DNA of 64,000 nt from Pseudomonas sp. ANT_H4 (GTDB lineage Bacteria > Pseudomonadota > Gammaproteobacteria > Pseudomonadales > Pseudomonadaceae), in assembly GCF_008369295.1 (NCBI RefSeq), contig NZ_VOBG01000017.1, forward strand, positions 59,133 to 123,132, given 5' to 3'. The position numbers and the translations under genes were made by a program. Below, one piece after another: positions 50,872 to 59,608 of the stretch (position 1 is the first letter of the stretch; each line of letters begins with the position of its first letter). Below the pieces are notes generated by a model. That model was not told where the DNA came from, searched no databases, and saw only the letters and a program-made list of their open reading frames with translations.

Positions 50872-53325
50872 ATGAGTGCTTTTAGATTCGATTATTGCGC
50901 GGCGGCAGTCTTGAGCTTGCTGACCGTGAGCGTCCAGGCCGACGACGCCCCCGACAAGACCCTCGGCACCGTGGTGGTCACCGGCAATCGCGGCAATCAA
51001 ATGCGCACCATCGCCGACAGCCCCTCGCCCATCGACGTGATCAGCGCCGAGCAATTGCAGGCCAGCGGCAAGGTCGGCCTCAAGGAACTGCTCGCCCGGC
51101 TGCTGCCCTCCGTCAACTTGCCGGCAATCAACGGCGGCGGCACCTCGTGGTCGGTGCGCGGGGTGACCATGCGCGGCCTGTCCGGGGATCAGGTGCTGGT
51201 GCTGGTCAACGGCAAGCGCCGGCACAACACCGCACTGATCAACAACCTGGCGCGTATCGGCACGGCGGCGGTACCGGTCAACCTGGACCTGATTCCGGTG
51301 TCGGCCATCGACCATATTGAAGTGCTGCGCGACGGTGCTTCGGCGCAATACGGTTCAGACGCCATCGCCGGGGTGATCAATATCATCCTCAAGGAAAACG
51401 ACAGCGGTGGCAGCGCCGAAACCTCCTTCGGCCGCTACGGCAGTGGCGACGGCGACACCGTGCACCAGACCGTCAATTACGGCCTGGCCCTGCCCAACGA
51501 CGGCTTCGCCAGCCTCTCACTGGACAGCAAGGAACAGGAGCCTTTCGACCGCACAGGTAGCGCCACCGGCAACCTCTACGGCAGCGCCGGGCGCCCCGAC
51601 AGCCGTGACCAGAGCGTCAATCGCCACGGCTGGAACCCCAGTTATGGACTGGGCAGGGAGAAGGTTACCAACGCCAGCTATAATCTCGAACTGCCGATCC
51701 AGGATGACCTGAAGTTCTACTCGTTCTCCACCGCCAGCTACATGGAGACTACCAAGGTCACCGGCAACTATCGCCCCAATGACATCTACTCGCTGGCCGG
51801 TGACCCGAACACGCCCTACCCCGACGGTATCCACGCCCAGCGCCGTAACCGCACCAAGGATTTCCAGGTGGCGGCCGGCTTCAAGGGGCTGGTGGGCGGT
51901 TGGGATTACGACGTCAGTTCGACCTGGGGCGAAGACGACTCGACCCTCAATGCCAACAACACCCTCAACCCGTCCTGGGGGCCGACCAGCCCAACCTCGT
52001 TCAACCTGGCCTCGCAGATCTTCGATCAGTGGACCAACAACCTGGACTTCAGTCGCACCTTTGACATTGGCCTGAGCCATCCTCTGCAAACCGCGTTTGG
52101 CTTTGAATATCGCTGGGAGAAATACCAGATCGAGGCCGGTGACTACGCCTCCTACACACCCGGCAACTACGTGATCCCCAGCGGCCCGTTTGCCGGCAGT
52201 ACACCGCTGCCGGGCCTGGCCTCCTACAACGGCACCAGCCCAGCCGATGCCGGCGAGATCAGCCGCAGCAACGTCGCCAGCTATGTCGACCTGGGTCTGG
52301 ATGTGACGGACAAGTGGTACGTCGGTGCGGCGGCACGTTACGAGCGCTACACCCAGGACATCGGCAGCACCTGGAGCGGCAAACTGTCCACGCGCTACAA
52401 GATCACCCCCGAGTTCGCCCTGCGCGGCACTATCAACAATGGTTTTCGTGCGCCGTCACTGGCACAGACGATTTATGCCTCATCCACCTTTACCTCCGGC
52501 GGCGTGATCAATGGCGAGCAGGTCTCGGTGCCGGTCAAGGTGCTGCCGGTGGACACCGCCGAGGCCCAAGCCCTGGGCGCGGAAAAACTCAAGCCGGAAA
52601 AGTCCCTGAACTACAGCTTCGGCTTCACCTATGAGCCCACGCAAAACTACCGGCTGACCACCGACCTGTACCAAATCGGCATCCGCGATCGTATCGTCTC
52701 CACTAGCCTGCTGGGCGGCCCGGCTGTCTCGCAGATTCTCGCCGCCAACGGCCTGTCTCCCGGCCTGTTTGCCCAGTACTACACCAACGCCGTGGACACT
52801 CGCACCCGAGGCATCGACATCGTCAACGAGTACCGCCAGCAACTGGAGGGGTACGGGCAAGTACACTGGAGCGCCGCCTACAACTGGAACCAGACCAAGA
52901 TCGAGAAACTGCAGGACACCCCAGCCAAACTCGCCAGCTTAGGCTCCAGTTACCAACTGTTCGACCGCCGCCTGCAAAAGGACCTGACCGTCGCCACCCC
53001 GCAGTCAAAACTGATCCTGGCGGCCAACTGGAAAGTTAGCACCTACACCCTTAACCTGGCGCTGACCCGCTTCGGTAGCTACACCGAGGGCGACAACAAC
53101 CCGGTGAACGACCGCAAATTCAGCGCCAAATGGATCAGCGACCTGGACGCCGCCTATGACCTCACCAAGCACCTGACCGTGGCGCTGGGGGCGAACAACC
53201 TGTTCAACGTCTACCCGGATAAAAACGGTATCAAGGACTGGGCCGGCGGCTACAAATACGGCCAGTTCTCGCCCTTCGGCTTTGGTGGCGCCTATTACTA
53301 CACGCGACTGGCGTACAACTTTTGA
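50872..53325 (+). CDS. TonB-dependent receptor (organosulfur region, 2)
   Basis: 817 residues. ATG 50872 starts MSAFRFDYCAAAVLSLLTVSV, a signal peptide, rather than the longer open frame through the REP hairpin. TonB-box-like LGTVVVTGN, plug with VSVRG-type SWSVRGVTMRGLSGDQV and LVNGKRRHNTAL, and terminal RLAYNF. It is a paralogue of the receptor at 41728 (shared VNGKRRHN, QYGSDAIAGVINIILK blocks). It is followed 10 bases later by the FAD oxidoreductase gene, giving one operon. Confidence 0.92.
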   Translation: MSAFRFDYCAAAVLSLLTVSVQADDAPDKTLGTVVVTGNRGNQMRTIADSPSPIDVISAEQLQASGKVGLKELLARLLPSVNLPAINGGGTSWSVRGVTMRGLSGDQVLVLVNGKRRHNTALINNLARIGTAAVPVNLDLIPVSAIDHIEVLRDGASAQYGSDAIAGVINIILKENDSGGSAETSFGRYGSGDGDTVHQTVNYGLALPNDGFASLSLDSKEQEPFDRTGSATGNLYGSAGRPDSRDQSVNRHGWNPSYGLGREKVTNASYNLELPIQDDLKFYSFSTASYMETTKVTGNYRPNDIYSLAGDPNTPYPDGIHAQRRNRTKDFQVAAGFKGLVGGWDYDVSSTWGEDDSTLNANNTLNPSWGPTSPTSFNLASQIFDQWTNNLDFSRTFDIGLSHPLQTAFGFEYRWEKYQIEAGDYASYTPGNYVIPSGPFAGSTPLPGLASYNGTSPADAGEISRSNVASYVDLGLDVTDKWYVGAAARYERYTQDIGSTWSGKLSTRYKITPEFALRGTINNGFRAPSLAQTIYASSTFTSGGVINGEQVSVPVKVLPVDTAEAQALGAEKLKPEKSLNYSFGFTYEPTQNYRLTTDLYQIGIRDRIVSTSLLGGPAVSQILAANGLSPGLFAQYYTNAVDTRTRGIDIVNEYRQQLEGYGQVHWSAAYNWNQTKIEKLQDTPAKLASLGSSYQLFDRRLQKDLTVATPQSKLILAANWKVSTYTLNLALTRFGSYTEGDNNPVNDRKFSAKWISDLDAAYDLTKHLTVALGANNLFNVYPDKNGIKDWAGGYKYGQFSPFGFGGAYYYTRLAYNF

Positions 53326-53335
53326 GGGCCTGGCC

Positions 53336-54916
53336 ATGACATTGACCACACTCGACCTGACCACCGACGTGCTGGTAATCGGCGGCGGTCTAGCTGGCAC
53401 CTGGGCCGCCGTCGCCGCCGCCCGCGAAGGCGCCCGGGTGATGCTGGTGGACAAAGGCTACTGCGGCACCAGCGGCGTCACCGCCACCGCTGGTCCCGGC
53501 CACTGGTGGGTGCCGCCCACCCCAGGCGCAAGGGAGGCCGCCATTGACAAACGCCTGGGCAGCGCCTATGGCCTGGCCGATGCCCGCTGGATGGCCCGGA
53601 TCATCGACACCACCTGGGCCAGCCTGCCCACTCTGGCCGGGCACTACGACTTTCCCCAAAACGAACAAGGCATCACCCAATACCGCGGCCTGCGCGGCCC
53701 GGAGTACCTGCGCGGCATGCGCCGCCTGGCCTTGGACAACGACGTGATCATCCTCGACCACCACCCAGCCCTGGAGCTGCTGCGCGACGATCAAGGAAGC
53801 GTCGCCGGCGCCCGTGGCTGGCGTCGCCAGGCAGGCGGTAACTGGCAGGTTCGGGCCCCAGCGGTGGTGCTCGCCAGTGGTGGCTGCGCGTTTCTCTCAC
53901 GATTGCTGGGTAGCCACACCAACACCGGTGACGGCTACCTGATGGCCGCTGAAGCTGGCGCGGAACTCTCCGGCATGGAGTTCTCCAGCTATTACTGCAT
54001 CGCGGCGGCTGGCAGCAGCATGACCCGCTCGATGGTGTACAGCTTCGGCGAGTATTTCGACGCCGCTGACCGGCCGTTGAACATCGCCATCGGTCCCGAC
54101 TTCACCGACGCCCTGGCCAAGGCCTTGCTCAATGGCCCGGTGTACTGCCGCTTGAATCGGGTACCGGCGTATCTCCGCGCGCAACTGCCGAGCATTCAGC
54201 CAAACCTGATGCTGCCCTTCGACCGGCACGGCATTGATCCCTGGCGAGACAAATTCCCCGTCACCCTGCACCCCGAAGGCACCATCCGCGGCGTCGGCGG
54301 CCTGCGAGTGATTGACGATGATTGCCAGACTACCGTGCCCGGCGTGTTTGCTGCGGGTGATGCCGCCAGCCGTGAACTGATCGCTGGGGCGACTTCCGGC
54401 GGCGGCGCGCAGAACTCGGCCTGGGCGCTGTCTTCGGGACAATGGGCCGGGCGTGGCGCGGCCCGACTGGCTCGGCAGAAGTCAGGCCGTGAGGTTGCGC
54501 TGCAAGGCTTTGGCGGTGCGGGGTTGCAGGCTCGTCCTGGCGTCACTCAGCTCGATCATTTGATCCAACGCATCCAGGGCGAAGTCCACCCGCTGGAGAA
54601 AAACCTGTTCCGCTCCGGCAATCAGCTCGATCAATCTCTGCACGTTCTGGAAAACGTCTGGGACCAAGTCCACACAGGGTTGTCACCCGACCCCACCAAC
54701 CCGCTGCGCGCCCGCGAAATCGCCGCGATGGCCGCCACCGCCCGCTGGTGCTACAGCGCCGCTGCGCTACGCAAGGAAAGCCGTGGCATGCACCAGCGCA
54801 GCGATACACCCAACCAAAATCCGCTGTTCGACGCCCATTTGCGCATTGCCGGCGTGGACCAACTGCGCACGCGTTTTGACCCTCTCACCCCTTCTTTACA
54901 AGGCCACGCCCAATGA
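53336..54916 (+). CDS. FAD-dependent oxidoreductase of the fumarate reductase/AprA family
   Basis: 526 residues. FAD-binding VLVIGGGLAGTWAAVAAAREG (about 13-33), with the isoalloxazine side segment GTSGVTATAGPGHWW, VLASGGCAFLSRLLGSHTNTGDGY, a C-terminal GVFAAGDAASRELIAGATSG and the RGMHQRSDTPNQNP motif. Its start overlaps no gene but its end overlaps the ferredoxin start by 4 bases, giving a flavoprotein plus iron-sulfur subunit pair like AprAB or a small fumarate reductase. The electron donor or acceptor and substrate are unknown; a sulfur compound is likely from position. No signal peptide is seen. Confidence 0.85.
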   Translation: MTLTTLDLTTDVLVIGGGLAGTWAAVAAAREGARVMLVDKGYCGTSGVTATAGPGHWWVPPTPGAREAAIDKRLGSAYGLADARWMARIIDTTWASLPTLAGHYDFPQNEQGITQYRGLRGPEYLRGMRRLALDNDVIILDHHPALELLRDDQGSVAGARGWRRQAGGNWQVRAPAVVLASGGCAFLSRLLGSHTNTGDGYLMAAEAGAELSGMEFSSYYCIAAAGSSMTRSMVYSFGEYFDAADRPLNIAIGPDFTDALAKALLNGPVYCRLNRVPAYLRAQLPSIQPNLMLPFDRHGIDPWRDKFPVTLHPEGTIRGVGGLRVIDDDCQTTVPGVFAAGDAASRELIAGATSGGGAQNSAWALSSGQWAGRGAARLARQKSGREVALQGFGGAGLQARPGVTQLDHLIQRIQGEVHPLEKNLFRSGNQLDQSLHVLENVWDQVHTGLSPDPTNPLRAREIAAMAATARWCYSAAALRKESRGMHQRSDTPNQNPLFDAHLRIAGVDQLRTRFDPLTPSLQGHAQ

Positions 54917-55275
54917 TCGAATTGATTTATCAGGACCTGTGCACAGGGTGCGGCAAGTGCGTTGAAGTGTGCCCCACCAACGTCCTGACCCTGGACGCAC
55001 AGGCCAAGCCGCAGATCATCCACCAGCAGGCCTGCCAGACGTGTTTCATGTGCGAACTGTATTGCGCCAGCGATGCGTTATATGTGGACCCGGATTGCGA
55101 GCAAGTACGCCATCCCGAACCTGAAGCAGTGCGTAAGGCCGGGTTGCTGGGGCAGTACCGGCGGGATTCGGGGTGGAATGAATGGGCTGGTGACCCCAGG
55201 TACATCAATGAGCATTGGCGGATGGATGGGGTGTTTGTGCTGGCTCGGGGGCTTGCTGAAGCCGCTAAAAGTTGA
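54913..55275 (+). CDS. Two-cluster 4Fe-4S ferredoxin partner
   Basis: 120 residues. Two cysteine motifs, CTGCGKCVEVCP (about 14-25) and CQTCFMCELYCASD (about 41-54), should bind two [4Fe-4S] clusters. A 60-residue tail rich in Trp, Arg and Asp (SGWNEWAGDPRYINEHW) follows, resembling AprB-like extensions rather than a simple ferredoxin. Overlaps the FAD gene by 4 bases (ATGA), so they should form one complex. Confidence 0.87.
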   Translation: MIELIYQDLCTGCGKCVEVCPTNVLTLDAQAKPQIIHQQACQTCFMCELYCASDALYVDPDCEQVRHPEPEAVRKAGLLGQYRRDSGWNEWAGDPRYINEHWRMDGVFVLARGLAEAAKS

Positions 55276-55404
55276 AGGTTCATGCCGACACCCACCGCGC
55301 AAACCACCTTGCTTAGGTGACGAGCTCCGAGCGTCACGCAGGAAGCATCCCAAACCCTTATAAATGCATAAATAGAATAATCAAATTACAGATAATCAGT
55401 AATT

Positions 55405-55444
55405 TTAATAATTAACTTATAACCAAAAAGAACTTCACAGCCAG
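55405..55444 (+). promoter_or_regulatory. Recurrent promoter segment, copy B
   Basis: TTAATAATTAACTTATAACC followed by AAAAAGAACTTCACAGCCAG. It agrees in 32 of 40 positions with copy A at 41594-41633. TTATAA is a good -10 candidate. The downstream ATG is 92 bases away. Confidence 0.55.
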
Positions 55445-55536
55445 TTTTTATGGGAATAACGTTACCTCTCTCACCGACCCCTTCTCCAGGCGGAGGTAAC
55501 CGAACCACCTCAAGATCAGCCTGGAGCCTTCACCTC

Positions 55537-56511
55537 ATGGTATTTACCACGCCCCTCAAACACTTGCTCCTGAGCAGCACTTTCGCCCTGAGCCTGGTTA
55601 CGACGGCACAGGCCGCCGACCTGCAACCGCTGCTGGTAGCCAACCAGAAGTCTTCGATCAAGGTGCTGCTGGAAGTCTCCGGCGAGTTGAAGGACGTACC
55701 CTATGAGATCCAGTTTTCCGAATTCCCCGCCGCCGCCCCTTTGGGTGAAGCGCTGAACGCGGGTGCCGTCGACATCGGTGCCTTGGGGGATGCGCCCTAC
55801 GTGTTTGCCCTCGGTGCCGGTGCACCGCTCAAGGTAGTGAGTATCATCCACGCCGAGGGGCGCTACACCACCGCCATTCTCGCCCTCAAGGATTCGCCGC
55901 TCAACGATGCCCGCGACCTCAAGGGCAAGCGCATCGTTACCACCCGTGGCTCTATCGGTCATTTCCTGGCGATCAAGGCCCTGCGCAGTGTCGGCTTGAG
56001 CACTGCGGATGTGCAGTTCATTTACCTGCTGCCCAGCGAGTCGCGGATTTTGCTGGACAACGGCAGCGCCGACGCATGGTCGACCTGGGACCCCTACACC
56101 ACCATCGTCACCACCCAAAGCCAGGCCAAAGTCCTGGCCAGCGGCAACACCCTGCTGACCAACCACTTGTACCTGGCGGCCACCAGCCAGGCGATCGCCA
56201 GCAAGCGTCAACAACTGGATGACTTTGTCGCCAGGGTCGACCGTGCTTACCGCTGGACCAACGCCCATCCCCAGGAATACGCCACCGCCCAGGCCAAAGT
56301 CACCGGCCTGCCGTTGGCGGTGCACGTGGCCGTCGCCAAGGCCACGCAAATGGAGCCGGTACAGATTGACGACACGGTGATCAGCGGCCTGCAAACCACC
56401 GCTGACATCTATCAGCAGGAAGGCATCCTCACCAAACATATCGAGGTCTCCCAAGGCTTCGACAAAAGCTTCAACGCAAAGCGTGTTCCCCTTAACCAGG
56501 CTTCCCGCTAA
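55537..56511 (+). CDS. ABC transporter substrate-binding protein (SsuA/TauA-like, 2)
   Basis: 324 residues with signal peptide ending TTAQAAD. NMT1/SsuA fold: EFPAAAPLGEALNAGAVDIG, GDAPYVFALGAGAPLKVV and DARDLKGKRIVTTRGS. Starts at 55537 (GGAG about 12 bases upstream); an upstream frame exists but crosses the promoter element. It has no permease or ATPase of its own here, and may use the one encoded at 39686-41345 or another elsewhere. First gene of a new operon. Confidence 0.9.
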   Translation: MVFTTPLKHLLLSSTFALSLVTTAQAADLQPLLVANQKSSIKVLLEVSGELKDVPYEIQFSEFPAAAPLGEALNAGAVDIGALGDAPYVFALGAGAPLKVVSIIHAEGRYTTAILALKDSPLNDARDLKGKRIVTTRGSIGHFLAIKALRSVGLSTADVQFIYLLPSESRILLDNGSADAWSTWDPYTTIVTTQSQAKVLASGNTLLTNHLYLAATSQAIASKRQQLDDFVARVDRAYRWTNAHPQEYATAQAKVTGLPLAVHVAVAKATQMEPVQIDDTVISGLQTTADIYQQEGILTKHIEVSQGFDKSFNAKRVPLNQASR

Positions 56512-56523
56512 AGGAGCAGAACC

Positions 56524-57870
56524 ATGAGCAAGCAACGCCAACTGAAACTCGGTGCAATGGTCCATGGCGTCGGCCATGGCTGGGGCGAATGGCGCCATCC
56601 GCAGGCCCTGGCCAATGCCAGCGTCAATTTCGGTTTCTACAAACAACAGACGCAACTGGCCGAAGGCGCGAAGTTCGATTTCGTATTTATCGCCGACAGC
56701 CTGCATATCCATGAAAAGTCCAGCCCGCACTACCTCAACCGGTTTGAGCCGCTGACTATTCTCTCGGCCCTCGCCGCGCTGACCTCGCATATCGGCCTGG
56801 TGGCCACCGTCACCGTCAGCTACACCGAACCGTTCCAGGTGGCACGCCAGTTTGCCTCCCTGGACCATATCAGTGGCGGTCGTGCTGGCTGGAACGTGGT
56901 GACATCGTGGCTTAGCGGCACCGCCGACAACTTCGGCAAGGCTGAACACCCGCCCCACGCCGTGCGCTACCGCATCGCCAAGGAGCACGTGAAGGTGGTC
57001 CAGGGCCTGTGGGATTCCTGGGAAGACGACGCCTTTGCCTACGACAAGCAAAGCGGCGAGTTTTTCACCCCTGGCAAGCTGCACGCCCTGGAACACAAGG
57101 GCGAGTTTTTCTCGGTCAAGGGCCCGCTGAATATCGCCCGCTCCCGCCAAGGCCAGCCGGTGATTTTCCAGGCCGGTACGTCCGAGGCTGGACGCAATTT
57201 TGCCGCCGAGAATGCCGATGCGATTTTCGTCCACGGTGAGAGCTTTGAAGAAGCCCGTGCCTACGCCCAGGATCTGAAGCTCCGTGCCAAGGGCTTCGGC
57301 CGTGATGCCGACAACCTGTCGATCCTGCCAGGCATTCGCCCGATTGTCGGGCGTGATGAAGCCGAAGTGGAAAGCCGCTACCAGCAAGCGGTGGAACTGG
57401 TGACCGTGGAGGACGCCATCGTCGCCCTCGGCCGACCGTTCAATGACCATGACTTCAGCCAATACCCCCTGGACGCACCGTTCCCCGAACTGGGCGACCT
57501 GGGTTCCAACAGCCAGAAAGGCGGCTGCGACCGCATCAAGCAACTGGCCAAGGACGAAGGCCTGACCCTGCGGGAAGTGGCCTTGCGTTTCTCCCGGCCA
57601 CGGCGAGATTTCGTCGGCACACCGGAGCAAGTCGCCAACGCCCTCCAGTCCTGGTTCGAAGGTGGCGCGGCCGATGGTTTCATCATCAACTCGCTGCTGC
57701 CGGACGGCTTGCAGTACTTCACCGAGTTGGTGGTGCCGGTGCTGCAACAGCGTGGGCTGTTTCGTGACGAATACAGCGGCGTCACCCTGCGGGACAATCT
57801 GGGCCTGGATGTTCCGGCCAATCGTCATACGGCCATTGAAGTGGAAGAAAAGCAGGGGGCAGTGGCATGA
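56524..57870 (+). CDS. LLM-class flavin monooxygenase (NtaA/SnaA/DszA family)
   Basis: 448 residues, about 80 more than SsuD, as usual for the NtaA/DszA branch. AKFDFVFIADSLH, SYTEPFQVARQFASLDHISGGRAGWNVVTSW and PVIFQAGTSEAGRNFAAENAD are the signature blocks. Enzymes of this branch oxidise sulfones, nitrilotriacetate and similar. Sits 12 bases after the substrate-binding gene. The flavin reductase partner is not seen. Confidence 0.92.
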   Translation: MSKQRQLKLGAMVHGVGHGWGEWRHPQALANASVNFGFYKQQTQLAEGAKFDFVFIADSLHIHEKSSPHYLNRFEPLTILSALAALTSHIGLVATVTVSYTEPFQVARQFASLDHISGGRAGWNVVTSWLSGTADNFGKAEHPPHAVRYRIAKEHVKVVQGLWDSWEDDAFAYDKQSGEFFTPGKLHALEHKGEFFSVKGPLNIARSRQGQPVIFQAGTSEAGRNFAAENADAIFVHGESFEEARAYAQDLKLRAKGFGRDADNLSILPGIRPIVGRDEAEVESRYQQAVELVTVEDAIVALGRPFNDHDFSQYPLDAPFPELGDLGSNSQKGGCDRIKQLAKDEGLTLREVALRFSRPRRDFVGTPEQVANALQSWFEGGAADGFIINSLLPDGLQYFTELVVPVLQQRGLFRDEYSGVTLRDNLGLDVPANRHTAIEVEEKQGAVA

Positions 57871-58550
57871 GCGAATCCCTCAACCGCCAGTTGGCGGACT
57901 TGCACGCCGAACGCGTGGCAACCTGGGCGCCGGCAGCGCTGCAGGTCAATATCAATCAACGCCAACGCCTGGTGGATGAAGCCCCTGGCAAGGATTTCGT
58001 CAAGGTCGGTGATGTGCTGGAGCCCTTCACATTATTGAAGGTTGAAGGCGGCGAACTGAACCGTGAACTGCTGCTCGCAGACGGCCCGGCGGTGTTGATT
58101 TTCTTCCGTTTCGCCGGCTGCCCGGCATGCAACATCGCCCTGCCCTATTACCAGCGCCAGCTCTACCCACGCCTGCGGGAATTGGGGGTGCCACTGATAG
58201 CTGTCAGCCCGCAGGTGCCTGAGCGCCTGGTGGAAATCAAGACCCGCCACAACCTTGAACTGCAAGTGGCCAGCGACCCGGACAACACCCTTGGGCGCAG
58301 CCTGGGCGTCCTCTACAGCTTCGACGAAGCCTCGCGCAAAGCCGCGCTGACCAAGGGCAAGGGCATCGGCGAAACCACCGGTACCGGGACCTGGGAATTG
58401 CCGCAACCGACGGTGGTGGTGATCGCCAAGGACGGCCGCGTGGTCTTTACCCAGGTCAGCCCGGACTGGTTGGTGCGCACCGAAGCCGAACCGGTGTTGC
58501 GCGTGGTTGAACAGCTGCTGGGGCAAGCGCCCCTGCCGATCGCCATCTGA
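57867..58550 (+). CDS. Peroxiredoxin-like (AhpC/TSA) protein
   Basis: 227 residues, thioredoxin fold. Its CPAC motif (FRFAGCPACNIALPYY, about residues 84-87) resembles the peroxidatic motif but with a thioredoxin-like CxxC. Stop of the flavin monooxygenase overlaps its start (ATGA). A role in handling thiol or sulfinate intermediates is inferred. No signal peptide. Confidence 0.85.
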   Translation: MSESLNRQLADLHAERVATWAPAALQVNINQRQRLVDEAPGKDFVKVGDVLEPFTLLKVEGGELNRELLLADGPAVLIFFRFAGCPACNIALPYYQRQLYPRLRELGVPLIAVSPQVPERLVEIKTRHNLELQVASDPDNTLGRSLGVLYSFDEASRKAALTKGKGIGETTGTGTWELPQPTVVVIAKDGRVVFTQVSPDWLVRTEAEPVLRVVEQLLGQAPLPIAI

Positions 58551-58563
58551 CCGGGACCTGACC

Positions 58564-59574
58564 ATGACCCATACGATCAAACAGGGACAGTTCAATCGTC
58601 GCGGCTTTCTCACCGCCAGTTCGCTGGCCCTTGGGGCGCTGGGCCTGTCATCACTGGGGCTGGCGCCGCGGGCCTTCGGGGCACCGACAAAACTGTCCGA
58701 CCTGACGCTGGCAGTCGCCACCTACCGTGGCCAGGACTCGTACTTCAGCGACGACGCCGGCACCGCCGAGCGGCCCTACAAAGTCGACTTTGCCGAGTTT
58801 GCCGGCGGCAACCTGATCGTCGAAGCCTTGGCTTCCGGCAGCCTGGATATTGGCGGCATGAGTGAGATCCCGCCGATCTTCTCGATCCAGAGCCACCGCG
58901 AGCCGCGCTTGATTGCAGTGCTGCAAGGCGACGTGAATAACCAGGTGTTCCTGATTCCCAAGGACTCGAAACTCGAATCGGTAGCGCAACTCAAGGGCAA
59001 GCGAGTGGGTTACGTGCGTTCCACCACATCCCATTACTTTTTGATCAAGGCCCTGCTGGAGCAAGGGCTAACCATGAACGACATCACCGCCGTACCGCTC
59101 ACGCCCCAGGACGGTTTCAGCGCGTTCCAGAGTGGCCAGCTGGATGCCTGGGTGATCTATGGCGTGTTTATCCAACTGGCGAAATTCCGCAGCGGCGCCC
59201 GCGTACTGAAAACCGCACTGGGCTACTTGTCCGGCAACTATTTGATCGCCGCCCGCCCCGCCGCGCTGGAAGACCCGCTGCGCAAACAGGCCATCCAGGA
59301 CTACTTGCAGCGCCAGGCCCGGACCCTAGAGTGGATGAACAACAACCCCGAGCCCTGGGCCGCGAAATCGGCACAGTTGCTGGGGGTGGACAAGGCGGTG
59401 TTCCTCGACATGTACAACAGCCGCAGCCAGCCCTACAGCGTGACCGAGGTCAATGACCAGGCCATCGCGTCCCAGCAGGAAGTAGCGGATCTGTTCTTCA
59501 ATGCCGGCGTGTTGAACGAGCGGTTGGATGTCAGCCCCTTGTGGGATCGGCAGTTCAAGTTGTTGCCGATATGA
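58564..59574 (+). CDS. ABC transporter substrate-binding protein with Tat signal (3)
   Basis: 336 residues. The N terminus has NRRGFLTASSLALGALGL, a twin-arginine signal, so it is exported folded. SsuA-like fold: EFAGGNLIVEALASGSLDIGG, VAQLKGKRVGYVRSTTSHYF and DAWVIYGVFIQL. Third such protein in the window and again without its own permease. Short 13-base gap to the upstream gene. Confidence 0.9.
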   Translation: MTHTIKQGQFNRRGFLTASSLALGALGLSSLGLAPRAFGAPTKLSDLTLAVATYRGQDSYFSDDAGTAERPYKVDFAEFAGGNLIVEALASGSLDIGGMSEIPPIFSIQSHREPRLIAVLQGDVNNQVFLIPKDSKLESVAQLKGKRVGYVRSTTSHYFLIKALLEQGLTMNDITAVPLTPQDGFSAFQSGQLDAWVIYGVFIQLAKFRSGARVLKTALGYLSGNYLIAARPAALEDPLRKQAIQDYLQRQARTLEWMNNNPEPWAAKSAQLLGVDKAVFLDMYNSRSQPYSVTEVNDQAIASQQEVADLFFNAGVLNERLDVSPLWDRQFKLLPI

Positions 59575-59608
59575 ACCAACACCCACCTTTTGATGAAGTG
59601 AACCGACC

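Noticed and set aside
55516..57828. 770-residue minus-strand open frame
   Set aside because: It is antisense to the substrate-binding and NtaA-type genes that have strong family motifs; long but without domains.
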